DNA from: Pectinophora gossypiella
Lineage: Eukaryota; Arthropoda; Insecta; Lepidoptera; Gelechiidae
Reading direction: 5' to 3'
Assembly: GCF_024362695.1 (NCBI RefSeq)
Contig: NC_065426.1
Coordinates: forward strand, 6,230,236-6,294,235
DNA length: 64,000 nucleotides
Below, piece after piece: positions 9,690 to 19,714 of the stretch (the stretch's first letter is position 1; each line of letters begins with the position of its first letter). The translations under genes were made by a program, and so were the position numbers. The notes beneath the pieces are model-generated. The model was not told the origin of the DNA and searched no databases. It saw only the letters and a list, made by a program, of their open reading frames with translations.

Positions 9690-9950
9690 ATTTATAGGAT
9701 GTCTATGACAAAAGCGGTATATAAAGCAAAAGTTGATGGTAGGGCTAGCAGAGGAAGACCGAGAAGGACTCACGATGACCAAATTGGAGATGTCCTTAGA
9801 AAAGGTTTAATACGATCTACTCTGAACCGGCGTGCGTGTATGAAGCGATTGATGAATGTGGAGGAAGCAAGAGAAGTGTGTCAGGATCGAAGCAAATGGA
9901 ATTCTATAGTCTCTGCTTACCCCGGTGGTAAATAGGCGTGAGTTTATGTA
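9690..9950 (+). pseudogene. LINE reverse transcriptase C-terminus (family G), 5' truncated
   Basis: A 78-codon open stretch (9699-9935) ends GGK-stop. It contains RGRPRR, GDVLRKG, STLNRRACMKRL and EEAREVCQDRSKWNS, the basic C-terminal extension found downstream of RT in many insect non-LTR elements. RT palm motifs are absent, so it is a dead 5'-truncated copy. The tail that follows (TACCCCGGTGG..AAATAGGCGTGAGTTTATG) resembles the tail of SINE D. Related fragments are at 8.2, 13.7, 19.3, 27.4 and 47.9 kb. Confidence 0.8.
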
Positions 9951-10370
9951 TGTCTATGACATGACCAGATACCTATCTATTAGGAAGACTTTCTAATGTA
10001 ATTCATGTCTTTGAAATAAAAAAATCAAATACAATAAGTAAGTACTTTCTTAGTCTTTAAGACGAATACCTACTCTGCCGTTAAATTCGTTCAGAAAATT
10101 TTCCCAAGTTAAAATTCATGTCATGTATTTTCAATGAAATTTCTTAGTTAATGGCCCAGAATATAAAGGCGAGGAATATTCATTGTCAATTTATGGCTGA
10201 GAGAAAGCTAGAGCTGTCTCTGGTACGTTTATTCCAACATTCGGGGAAACGGGATGGAAAATTATTTAATAAGTACATTGTTTCATTTTTAAAGGCCTAC
10301 TGAAAAAAGTCTTTAGTAAGTAAAGTAAATTACTACCGCTGTTAGTATGCTCGAACCGTAAAATAAAGAA

Positions 10371-10669
10371 TCATCATCATCATCAGCCCATTAACGTCCC
10401 CACTGCTGGGGCACGGGCCTTCCCTATTACAAGGGATAGGGAGATCGGGCCTTAAACCATCACGCGGGCCCAGTGCGGATTGATGGTTATTAACGACTCC
10501 CGTAATGCAGCCGGGACCAACGGCTTAACGTGCCTTCCGAAGCACGGAGGAGCTCGGGATGAAAACTTTTTTTTTGTGGTCACCCATCCAATGACCGGCC
10601 TTTACGAAAGTTGCTTTCCTTCAACAATCGCAGACCGAGCGCGTTAACCGCTGCGCCACCGAGCTCCTC
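10371..10669 (-). mobile_element. SINE family C, near full length
   Basis: Read on the minus strand: head GAGGAGCTCGGTGGCGCAG with a tRNA-like A-box region, an A-rich linker, the core CACGTTAAGCCGTTGG shared with SINEs A and B, and a tail CCCCAGCAGTGGGGACGTT ending in (GAT)n. Transcription would be by RNA polymerase III. A possible duplication AATAAAGAAT lies at 10361 and, offset by about 20 bp, at 10689. Confidence 0.88.
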
Positions 10670-10824
10670 AATACAATGAACTATATACAATAAAGAATAC
10701 TACATACCTATAGTACGGACACTCTTCGCCCCGCACCAATTCGTATCGAAACCGAACAAGATTTACCTCCCCCTGAGTCTCACATTAGAATAGAATAAAG
10801 AATAAATACTACGTATAGAACGGT

Positions 10825-11116
10825 GAGGAGCTCGGTGGCGCAGCGGTAAACGCTCGGTCTGCGATTGTTGAAGTTAAGCAACTTTCATAAAGGCCGGTCA
10901 TAGGATGGGTGACCACAAAAAAAGTTTTCATCTCGATCTCCTCCGTACTTCGGAAGGCACGTTAAGCCGTTGGTCCCGGCTGCATTGGCAGTCGTTAATA
11001 ACCACCAATCCGCACTGGGCCCGCGTGATGGTTTAAGGCCCGATCTCCCTATTCATCCATAGGGAAGGCCCGTACCCCAGCAGTGAGGACGTTAATGGGC
11101 TGATGATGATGATGAT
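10825..11116 (+). mobile_element. SINE family C, full length with target-site duplication
   Basis: The copy has the complete head, core and (GAT)n tail. It is flanked by a perfect 10-bp duplication ATAGAACGGT at 10815-10824 and 11115-11124, showing LINE-type retrotransposition. It lies 155 bp from an inverted copy of the same family. Confidence 0.93.
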
Positions 11117-11382
11117 AGAACGGTAACTTCAACAGAGGGTTTACTTATACAACACATAAAATTTTAAGCGAGGATGTTTTCCAATAAGATTGGCTATATA
11201 AGCCACTTGCGAGCACTTGAACGTCGGAGTTCAAGCAGTCGCCGTAGCCGAAATCGGCTGGATCACATCATCATCATCAATTTTAAGTGAACTCCACTCC
11301 CATAGACCAACCGAGGAATTGGATATGTAGGGTTTTCATTGTATCTTTTTTTTTTCATTTATTTTATTCGATTGTATTTTGT
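11117..11382. other. Intervening AT-rich sequence
   Basis: It holds a short ATC run at 11268-11280 and a T-rich stretch. I see no gene. Confidence 0.3.
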
Positions 11383-11757
11383 TACACCCATATTGGTGCT
11401 TATTCCTGTAGATACCATATAATTTTATTTTAAGTTTTTTTTTTAAGTTATATTCTGTCATTTTATTATGAAAAAGAAAAATTTATGGAACACACGTCAA
11501 TTTTAAGCAGAAATCTAAACTAACCGTCTAAAAATTTTACATCGGCCAATAACCCGACAGGGTTAAATAGACAACACACGTCAAACGGTTTGCATACGAG
11601 ATACACTTTGATTCGCCCGGGTTATTCATTAATTTACTCATTCGTCCTAAAATTAAGAGCCGTCAATCATCCGTCCCTTTCCTTTTCGGCGGATAAGAAA
11701 ATGACAGGTATAACTTAAAGTAAAATTAGGAGGTGTCTGCAGGAATCGGGGCCATCA
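11383..11757. mobile_element. Fold-back MITE (family I), longest copy
   Basis: The left arm (GGTGCTTATTCCTGTAGATA onward) pairs with the right arm ending TCTGCAGGAATCGGGGCC. The internal part shares TCGGCCAATAACCCGACAGG with the copies at 7.8 and 32.0 kb. No coding frame. Confidence 0.75.
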
Positions 11758-12159
11758 TATCATTTTATCTTATTTTATTTTATATTTACTATTGTATTTA
11801 TTTTTTATCTTTTTTGTACGGGTTTACTAGCTCAATAAAGATTTTATTATTGTAGTTTTTTAAGGGACGGTCGGGTAAAAAAGGAATAAAAACAGTGTCA
11901 AAAGAGGTTGTGCTGTCTTAAACACCTATGATGATACCTAAATGTATATTTATAAACCTCAATACAATGGGTAATTACTTCACTCAAGCGGTCAAGTGGT
12001 AACGTCGCTCAATTGACCACAGAATACATTATAGGCTCAAATACATTATTATGTATAACTATTGATGCGGTGGTACGTATCTTGCTTTAGGGATGTGTAG
12101 ATTGTGGAATAATGTCTGTGATTGGCTAAATTGCGTTAAGATTAATTTCTTAACGATAC

Positions 12160-12526
12160 GATACGACGATAAGGCTCATCACCTATCACGATGGTCTAAC
12201 AGAAAGATGGTGAAGTGTGGGTACTTTGTTCACCTTGCGATGTACCTCTCACACTTCAGAACCCCGATACCGATCCTGTCAGCGTGGGCGACGATTTTCC
12301 TCATCCAGCGCTTATTGCTATAGACCTACTAGTGTCGATTAATTCTTCTCTCAGGCTCAGACGACGATGTGAGCCGAGGTTTAAGCCCCATCCGAAGCAC
12401 AGATCATCTTACTTTCGTTTCATTTCGTTTTGTGCTGTATTTATGGGATATATTACTACCGGGATTCGATCCCAGGACCTCCGGCTCGTGACCACAACGC
12501 TTAACCATTGAACCATGGAGGCCGTT
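12160..12526. mobile_element. Mosaic of SINE D, a LINE tail and a SINE A head
   Basis: Three pieces abut. At 12160-12258 is a plus-strand SINE D body (ATCACGATGGTCTAACAGAAAG). At 12268-12395 is a diverged Jockey-like tail related to 17160-17285. At 12397-12526 is a minus-strand SINE A fragment ending in its tRNA-like head (GGGATTCGATCCCAGG). Short open frames crossing these are chance. Confidence 0.65.
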
Positions 12527-12879
12527 ATTCACTACTCCACTGCATTTACTACTATTCGTTATAAAACCAGGCAAATAGAAAAGCGGGTGAAACCGGATTT
12601 AACCGGTCTTAAACAAATATCGACATTTGTATGATTTCCGAGAATTATAATAAAAGTCACAACTCGTATGAGATCAGCTACGATAGTATTTCTGCCTATT
12701 AACCGGAATCAGTCAGTTTTCCCGTTCTGTTTTTCTCTCTGGAGGGGTTTTAAATTTTCTCAGCTCTCTTTCGTACATGAGTTTGTTTATTAGTGGTTTC
12801 TAGTGGCATAGTGCTGTACCAAGATCGTTTCTGTTGTGAAAACTCTTTAATAATAAGAACACTGGCTGTTTATTGGTGG

Positions 12880-13145
12880 CGAGGGTGTGCTGCCGCCAAA
12901 GGATGGTTTCGGGGTACCGAACAGAGCATAGTACCCCGCTAGCCACAAGTTGGTAGTGTGACTAGGGTTCGACGATCCAACGGTGTTATGTTGGAAGTTG
13001 TATACATGCGTCTTGCTGTGTAAACTTCGTTATCGCGTTTCACGACTGCTTGAAGACTGCTTTATTGAATGTGGCGCCATCTGTTGCATGTGGACGGAAC
13101 TAGGTGGCCAATTAGTTGGGCCCGCCACATGACGTTTATCTCCTT
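12880..13145 (+). repeat. Dispersed repeat J, LTR-like
   Basis: It shares GTGGCGCCATCTGTTGCATG-type blocks and AGTTGGG(C/T)CCGC with 62040-62288 in the same orientation. AATAAAG follows at 13202-13208, as in some LTRs, but I found no paired LTR or coding body. Confidence 0.5.
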
Positions 13146-13398
13146 GTTATTTAAATTTGTTCCATTTTTTCACTCTCATGCTATCTGCCTAAAGGCTAGG
13201 CTAATAAAGCTCTCTTTTTCGTAACTATTACGCCTTTTACTGCTGTTTTTACCCGTATACTTAGCTACTAACTATTTCTGGGAATCTTTCGTGCTAATTA
13301 GGTGAAGGAGTTTGAACTCAACGGGTTTTCAAGTCGGTTAAGTTGTGCCGTAATTAGCGTGATTCTGGTATTAATACATTATAGATACATAAACTAAC

Positions 13399-13699
13399 GA
13401 CCTCTGTGGTCAAGCGGTTGAGCGGTGGGCTCACGACCTGGAGGTCCCGGGTTCGATTCCCGGTGGGGAACACAAATTACTTTGTGGTCCCTAGTTTGGT
13501 TAGGACATTATTGGCTGATTACCAGATTGTTCGAAAGTAAGATGATCCGTGCTTCAGAAGGCACGATAAGCCGTTGGTCCCGGTTAGTACTTACTGATGT
13601 AAGTAAGCGGTCCTTACATGAGCCGTGCCAATAGTAACCCTGACACCAGGGTTGATGAGGTTGGTACTCCACCTCACAAGCCACACGATAGAAGAAGAT
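13399..13699 (+). mobile_element. SINE family A
   Basis: tRNA-like head with A box TGGTCAAGCGG and B box GGTTCGATTCC, then the shared core GGCACGATAAGCCGTTGG and a 3' part ending CACACGATAGAAGAAGA. A small internal deletion removes part of the segment between TACATGAGCC and AATAGTAACC that other copies carry. Confidence 0.88.
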
Positions 13700-13702
13700 A
13701 CA

Positions 13703-13835
13703 GAAACTCACGCCTATTCCCCACTAGGGTAAATAGAGTCTATGGAATTCCACTCACTTCGATCCTGATACACAGCTCTTGCTTCCGCCACTTTCATCGA
13801 TTGTTTCATACACGCACGCCGGTTCTAAGTAAATC
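13703..13835 (-). pseudogene. LINE RT C-terminal fragment (family G)
   Basis: The minus strand codes NRRACMKQSM..VAEARAVYQDRSEW-like residues with the same order as 9699-9935. It directly abuts the 3' end of SINE A. Confidence 0.7.
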
Positions 13836-13979
13836 ATGCTAAGCGTTCTCCGAACCGGAATAAATAGACACAACGACAATTTATTACGATATTCTCGGAA
13901 ATATGAGCAGCTGAATGTTTGCTTCGTTGTTTATTTGCTCCCAGTCTAAAAATAAATAAAAAAACGTGTTTATTTCTTA

Positions 13980-14075
13980 CATTGTTTTAAGTTTACTCGG
14001 TTATTATCATAATTAAAAAACATCCCCCTATCCCTGATTTAAACGCGGTAAGAACCCGTTATTATGTGTTTTGTT
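13980..14075. repeat. Deletion derivative of the 54.3-kb inverted-repeat element
   Basis: It holds GTTTTAAGTTTACTCGG..AATTAAAAAACAT and then CGCGGTAAGAACCCGTTATT. Both ends match 54265-54514 but the middle is missing. Confidence 0.65.
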
Positions 14076-14350
14076 CATTTCTTGTTTTCAACACCATAAA
14101 GTTATGAGGCAACCCCAGGAAGCAAGATTAATGCTTGAGTCGGGGATGTCTCGCTCTTACCCTAGTTGTTAACACTAAGTAGTTGACATGCAAAGCAAAA
14201 AAAAGGTATCAATTAAAATTAATGATAACATATCTAAAAGCCAATCACAAAACTACCAACAAATGTCTGAAAAATCTAACATAGAACCATTCAATCTATT
14301 AAGCAAACTACCTAGTCTAAACCATTCCGTCATCACTGATGATTGAACTG

Positions 14351-14543
14351 GTAAGAGGGAAACCACTGCCTTATTTTTCCCTTCAAATGTAGCATGGAGA
14401 ATGCTACACCGACAAGAGCGTGTTCCTTAAATTAGGGATCCATATGTCATCATCATCAATTTAAGAGCCACGCTCTTGTCGGTGCAGCATTTTCCATGCT
14501 ACATTTTAGGGAAAAATATGGCAGTGGTTTCCCTCTTGCCTTC
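14351..14543. repeat. Fold-back repeat (family P)
   Basis: Arms 14351-14435 and 14459-14543 are near-perfect reverse complements, both containing GAGGGAAACCACTGCC and ACCGACAAGAGCGTG, around a short ATC-rich centre. Single-arm copies occur at 22.7, 23.5, 54.6 and 56.3 kb. It could form a hairpin if transcribed. Confidence 0.8.
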
Positions 14544-14605
14544 CGCCCATATGTCACCTAACTGATATTATGAATGAATACATGGTATTAGAGTAAAAAA
14601 AAATT

Positions 14606-14767
14606 AAAGGATGCTGAAGACCACGATTCTCAGTTAATATCAAGTGGAATTTTCCATCGTTAAAGTGTACAATTCAAAATGATAAAAAAAAACTTTCCAC
14701 TTGATATTAACTCAGAATCTTGAATCATTCCCCTCAGTATTCGTTATGGTGTCACTAACACCTTGTA
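14606..14767. mobile_element. Palindromic MITE (family E), left end lost
   Basis: Both arms (AATATCAAGTGGAATTTTCC and TTCCACTTGATATTAACTC) remain. The right end reads CACTAACACCTTGTA. The terminal bases of the left arm are replaced by unrelated sequence. Confidence 0.7.
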
Positions 14768-15299
14768 TATAGATACATATTCATAATTATGAGGTTTTGT
14801 ATGGAGGGTTCATATAATTATTTAAAACATGTTTAATTTTTAAGACATTATCCTGTGTAAATTATGTACGCCGTAACTCTAATTTATATAAGAACTAAAT
14901 ATTTAGTAAGACGCGGCCAACTCCTCTAACACTTTTACATGAAATCATTGCTTTGTGGCCCGTAAATCGTGTTTAAATCGAAACCCTCTCGTGGGTCACG
15001 GGTGACCCACACGCCTGAATAGGTCAATACAGTTTGGCTCACCCGTATTCCCCATGACTTGAATGAAACAACTAACTTTTTTGCGTGGCGTTGAACATGT
15101 TCATTAGTTAAGAAAATGTGTATATGTAAAACAAAGGGCAGTACTAATAAATAAATAAATAGAAAATACATATTTTGTACAACACTGGTCCAATACCGAC
15201 ATAAAGGGATTTGGTAAAATCTGCAGCTTTTTCGCGGTTTGCTTTCATTTCTGCTAATTGAATGCTAATGGTTTCACGTTTTATTTCATTTCATATTCT
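14768..15299. other. AT-rich spacer without a recognised gene
   Basis: One palindrome-like motif, GTGGGTCACGGGTGACCCAC, is at 14992-15011. I recognise nothing else. Confidence 0.4.
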
Positions 15300-15302
15300 T
15301 TA

Positions 15303-15807
15303 GAGCGAGGCCCCATTAGTGCGTTGCGCTGCGTTGCGTCGCGTCATCGCAACGGAACAACGCATTGTATGCCACACCTGTGTTGCGTTGACGCTGCGCC
15401 AACGCAACGCAAGAGGGTATGCACGCCGACGCAGCTGCGTCTCAGTTCGAAATTTATCACTGTAATGTTCGTGTGATTTATCCCATATAATGGGTCTTTC
15501 TTGGACCAAGGATATGAGAAAATCTATATCAATATCCTGCTCACTCATGGTAAAATAAAATATGTCGTTACGCTCGTCTAGCTTCCTCCTCTAGCAGTGC
15601 ATCACTGTCCGTCGCCGCAGCGGAGCTCCGACAACGCAGCGCATCACCCTCCCTCCCGCTTCGTCTCTTGTCCGTCGATCCGTTGAAACGTCGCGCGCGA
15701 CGACGCAACGGTCTAATGGGGCATGTCATAAAAAATGTATGGAAAACGACGCAGCGACGAAGCTGCGACGACGCAACGCAGCGCAACGCACTAATGGGGC
15801 CTCGCCC
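15303..15807. mobile_element. Internally deleted PIF/Harbinger-type DNA transposon
   Basis: A 505-bp CpG-rich unit has terminal inverted repeats of about 39 bp with one mismatch (G[A/G]GCGAGGCCCCATTAGTG). It is flanked by TTA at 15300-15302 and 15808-15810. TTA/TAA duplications and a MADF/Myb-like second gene are typical of PIF/Harbinger, and a minus-strand MADF-like start is still present inside. No transposase remains, so movement would need a helper. Confidence 0.85.
15444..15548 (-). pseudogene. N-terminus of a MADF-like protein
   Basis: Minus-strand ATG at 15548 gives about 35 residues starting MSEQDIDIDFLISLVQE and continuing RPIIWDKSHEHYSDK. The pattern Leu-Ile-x-x-Val-x-x-x-Pro-x-x-Trp-(Asp)-x-x-x-x-x-Tyr is the start of a MADF DNA-binding domain. 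After the threonine near 15444 the frame runs into terminal-repeat sequence, so the rest of the domain is deleted. In PIF/Harbinger elements such proteins help the transposase bind DNA. Confidence 0.65.
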
Positions 15808-16159
15808 TTAGCGTACATATTGCAGTTTCATTTGCGGTGAAGATTTTAATGTTGCCTGATAATGGAAGTGTGATAAAAAACAGTATTTCGTTATATAAAT
15901 TTGCGTTGGGAAGTATTTTTACTGGAGCGTCGTGTAATATAAAAAGGAAGTTTGAAAACTAATACCTACCCAACTACGGAAAATAGCTCGAATTTTAACT
16001 TCATCAGTTTATCTATTTCCCAGAGGGTGCCACATTGAATTTAGTGTGACGTGACAGAGACTATGACCAACCAACCAAATCTGGCTGCTAATAGTGACAC
16101 CTCATTCTTTGAATTCTGATAGTTAGGAGGGAATAACCGTACATACGGACCCACCCACC

Positions 16160-16291
16160 TGATTACCCACTATGTACCTGAGTACCCACTGTTTACCTGA
16201 GGACCCACTACGTACCTGAGAACCCACTATGTACTCAGCTGAGTACCCACTATGAACCTGATTACCCGCTATTTACCTGATTACCCACTAG
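16160..16291 (+). repeat. Degenerate 19-bp minisatellite
   Basis: About seven units of the type ACCTGAGTACCCACTATGT, one with a 4-bp insertion, end in a run of about 10 G and then ATTAATTAATTAATTT. It lies just upstream of LINE-derived sequence. Confidence 0.75.
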
Positions 16292-16484
16292 GGGGGGGGG
16301 GATTAATTAATTAATTTAAATTATTTTTTATCTTTTTGTAATTATTTCTTTTTATTTTGGCGCAATTAAGTGTATTCTTTCTTTCTTTCTTTCTATTTGT
16401 ATTGTATTGTATTGTAAAAATTTCGTATTTTAAGGGGCTGAGGGGTGCCACTTTGAGGTCTTGCACCAACTAAATATTTTGCTA

Positions 16485-17430
16485 GGGCCGTCACTGTGTT
16501 TATGTTTTATGTATATTCTGATCATGACCTATGCAGGGATAGTTTTCGCTCACGCGAGTCCCTCTGAAATTCACCGTCTACAAGTAATACAAAAACGTTT
16601 CATGCGGAAAGCCACGGGAGCTCCGTGGTTCCTTCGCAATGAAAATCTGCACATTGACTTAGGTCTCCCAACCATTGCCCAATGGCTGAAATTAGCTTCC
16701 AAACGTTTTTTCGATTCTGCTCCGCACCACCCAAATCCCATGGTAGTTGCGGCTTCCGAATACATTCCGCTTAGGGACGGTACTGAAAAGTAATCATAAT
16801 CATAATCATTTATTGCAAGTCACAGTTTTACATAGGTGGTATACAGGATGTGGTAGGTACATTGTGACGCCCCGTTGGGGCACAGCAACTTAGGCATAAC
16901 ATTTGTTACGTGGTCAGAATTTACATTTATACAATAAGCTTTAACCAATTATCTACTTAACAATTAATGTAACATATTTTAAATATTCTAGTATAAATTA
17001 TATAAGTATTATTAACATTTTGTCAAGAAATAACTTTTAATAGAATTATTACAACAACTTTTAATATAATTATCGGCGTCCGAAAGACGTAATATACGAT
17101 CCCGACGACCCTATTACTCTAGCCATAGAGGCAGCCAATCAGCTCGCGACACCAAACACCCCGATACCGACCCCGCCGGCGTGGTCGACGATTTCCCTCA
17201 TTCAGCGCTTATCGCTATCGACCCACTAGGGTCGATTAATTCTTTCAAATATTTTTCCTCTCAGACGACGCCCTGAGCCGAGGTTCGCGCCCAACTGGGC
17301 ACCCTCAGGCCTGTTGTCTTAAACGTTGTATCGGGTGAGAGCCTTCAGCGCTCCCCATTTGTTCGGCCAAGTAGTTAATGCCTTCTGCGGCAAATCTACA
17401 ATAAGTCACGTCAAAAAAAAAAGTATATTC
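16485..17430 (+). pseudogene. Jockey-like LINE RT C-terminus and 3' UTR, split by an insertion
   Basis: The first exon-like piece (to 16793) codes MTYAGIVFAHAS, then a QVIQKRFMRKATGAPWF block, NLHIDLGLPT and AASEYIPLRDGTEK. This is the conserved region after the RT thumb in Jockey-clade elements. The frame resumes at 17076 with a KDVIYDPDD-like segment, then the 3' UTR and poly-A at 17417-17426. The RT palm is missing because of 5' truncation. The interruption is described separately. Confidence 0.85.
16795..17073 (-). mobile_element. Insertion of about 280 bp inside the Jockey-like copy
   Basis: It begins with an ATCATA microsatellite and TTTATTGCAAGTCACAG on the plus strand, i.e. a minus-strand element ending GCAATAAATGATTATGATT. 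The paralogue at 59505-59525 reads GAAAAGTATCGACGTCC without interruption and serves as an empty site. At most a TA is duplicated. Confidence 0.75.
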
Positions 17431-17655
17431 TTGGCCCTAGTAATTGTACATATAAACCCTTATACATGTATTTAGGAAAACATGAGCATAACATCTCAGT
17501 TACACGCGTCAATACTGAACTGTCCGTTCCAGAATCCCGCTTCAGCCATTAGCATCGATCGCTCAAGTATTTCTAAACGTTAAATCAGCTGACAACTTGT
17601 CAAATGATAACCATGCGGTACCATAGTCATCATTTCCTAGCGTTATCCCGTTTTC

Positions 17656-17872
17656 CGGGTTCGAACCCCGGTAGCGGACTGGCACCAATGAGTTATTAAT
17701 TTACCTTGAGTGCAGTTTTCAGTAACACAGTTGGTTTGACTGGCGATACGGCTCACTATTTGTCACTTTTGTCTAACAGAAAGCTCGGTGAGGTGTGGGT
17801 ACTTAGTTCATCTTGCGATGGATGTGCCTCTGACTACCCCAATTGGGATATGGTCGTGAACTAATGTTATCC
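17656..17872 (+). mobile_element. SINE family D
   Basis: Starts with a B-box-like GGTTCGAACCCCGG, then TTGAGTGCAGTTTTCAGTAACAC, then the body GGCGATACGGCTCAC..GTCTAACAGAAAGC, and a tail ACCCCAATTGGGATATGGTCGTGA. The A-box half of the head is lost or too diverged to see, so calling it tRNA-derived is an inference. Confidence 0.7.
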
Positions 17873-17901
17873 CCCAAAATATATTATTATATTATATTAT
17901 T

Positions 17902-18245
17902 CGCTGTGGTAGCCCAGTTGGTAGAACGCTTGCCTCTCACTTTGAAGTCGCAGGTTCGAATCTAACACAGGCCTAAACCAATGATAGTCGAATTGTTTTC
18001 GAATTCATGTTTGAATCATAAATGATCATCAAGTGCTCAGCGATGAGGGTAAACATCGTGAGGAAACCCACATTTCCGAGAAATGCATTTTCGGAGGTAT
18101 GTGACCTAACCTGTATTGGGCTGGTTTTCCTTTCTCGGGTTGGAAGGTCAGACAGGCAGTCGCTTCTGTAAAAAACCGGACCTGTCAAATCTTCAGTTTA
18201 GGTAAGCGGCCCTGTGAAAAACGGGATAATGCTAGGGAAGTGATG
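17902..18245 (+). mobile_element. SINE family F, full length
   Basis: Clear tRNA-like head: A box TAGCCCAGTTGG at 17910-17921 and B box GGTTCGAATC at 17953-17962. The body contains TTTGAATCATAAATGATCATC, GAGGAAACCCACATTTCCGA and GGTTGGAAGGTCAGACAGGC, and it ends AACGGGATAATGCTAGGGA. Partial copies at 23.7, 50.2 and 55.7 kb share only the 3' third. Confidence 0.88.
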
Positions 18246-19225
18246 TGTAAAAATGTAAATTAGTAATTTGATGTGAAGTGTGAACCTCACACAAATTCAC
18301 GCACATTTTCCATCGAGGTAAGAAGAAAAATTTAAAAAATAATTAGGTAAGTAAACTTAGTAGGTATTTACCGTTTAAAAACATGCACAATTTCCAGTGT
18401 TTGTACGCAGGAGTTGTTTGGCAAGTCTCGTTCAAAGTTGGTTGCCACTAACAGCATTAGCAGGTACGTGAGGAGACTGCTGAGCCGATCGTTTGAATAA
18501 CGTACTCTTGTTGTCAAACTGGACGTAAATACACGTCCAAAGGTTGTGACACTGTTTTTGAATTTTGAGTTATTGTCTTTAGAACAAACACTTCTGGGGA
18601 GTTAGCCAAGTTGCAAAGGATTATGACAAATGACAGTGACAGAGATACAAGTGTATGGAATTGACATACATACACATATACATATTCACACATACATTCA
18701 CACTCACCAATCCGCACATACATTAATTTGGGCAACAGTAACAGGTAGGTACTTAATCTTTCTTTACAGTTAAATGCTAGTTATTATTGTAATTATTATA
18801 ATGAATCTTTTTATTTCACTGTCCGCTTTATAATAATAATAACAAAATTTATTTCTACAAAATGCAATTTAACAACAATTTTGAAGTAACAAAATTAGTA
18901 AGAAGCAAGTTACAAAATAATAATTTCAGCTGATGCCTAAAATAAAATTTGTCAAACTTTGTAATTGGCTAGTATACGATTTTTAACATCGCAAATTTAA
19001 TTAAGTTTAATTTAATTAATTGATTAATTTAATTAATGACTGTAAAGTAGGCAATAAACGATACAATAAACAAATAAATACATAAAACAATTTCCGGTTA
19101 GGGGAAGGAAAAAATCACGTAAATCGACTTACTACGATCTTGACGCACCAGTTTTGATTCTTCCACAAAAAAATACATAAATACATTAACATACATCTTT
19201 ACCTTACATACATTTGTCTTGCTGT
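18246..19225. other. No gene recognised; ACAT microsatellite
   Basis: 18660-18720 is an interrupted ACATAC/ACACAT tract. 18995-19040 is an AT-only TTTAATTAATTGATTAATTT stretch. I see no coding region or known element edge. Confidence 0.4.
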
Positions 19226-19311
19226 CACTGTCGATTATCATAATCATTTGCATAAAGTGACAATCGATAGTTTAAAATCTGCCAAAGTAAAGGTAAACAT
19301 ACATACACACG

Positions 19312-19470
19312 TAAACTCTCGCCTTTTTCCCACTGAGGCAAGCAGAGACCATGGAATTCCATTTGCTTCGATCCTGACATACTTCTCTTGCTTCCTCCAT
19401 ATTCATCAATCGTTTCATACACGCACGCCGGTTCAGAGTAGATCGTACTAAACGTTTTCTTAGAACACTT
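19312..19470 (-). pseudogene. LINE RT C-terminal fragment (family G)
   Basis: The minus strand codes LNRRACMKRL..EEARE-type residues followed by a DRSKWNSMVSACLSGK-like end. It matches 9780-9935 but lacks everything upstream. Confidence 0.7.
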
Positions 19471-19547
19471 CCAATCCAAAAGGTAAAACATATTATTTAT
19501 TTAATACAATGTTAGATTCTAAATTCGGAAGTCACATACATCTTTTC

Positions 19548-19592
19548 TCTCTCTCTCTCACACACACACACATACACACACACACACACATA
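19548..19592 (+). repeat. CT then CA dinucleotide microsatellite
   Basis: A (CT)n tract passes directly into (CA)n with one TA interruption. Confidence 0.85.
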
Positions 19593-19714
19593 TATAAAAC
19601 TGTACCAAACTACGTATACATTCCGTTTTCTAAAGGTTATCTGTCTACGACCGCCTACGTACAGTGTTGTCTTAATCATCCGCAAAATGACTGAGCAAAC
19701 ATTAAATATTGACA

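Noticed and set aside
9510..9950. Twin-primed LINE insertion from the inverted pair of family G pieces
   Set aside because: The inverted and forward parts cover the same coding segment, so they are two insertions rather than one inverted copy.
15258..15786. Three open frames across the CpG-rich 15.3-15.8 kb segment
   Set aside because: Only the first 35 residues of the minus-strand frame from 15548 look like a protein family; the rest is terminal-repeat sequence.
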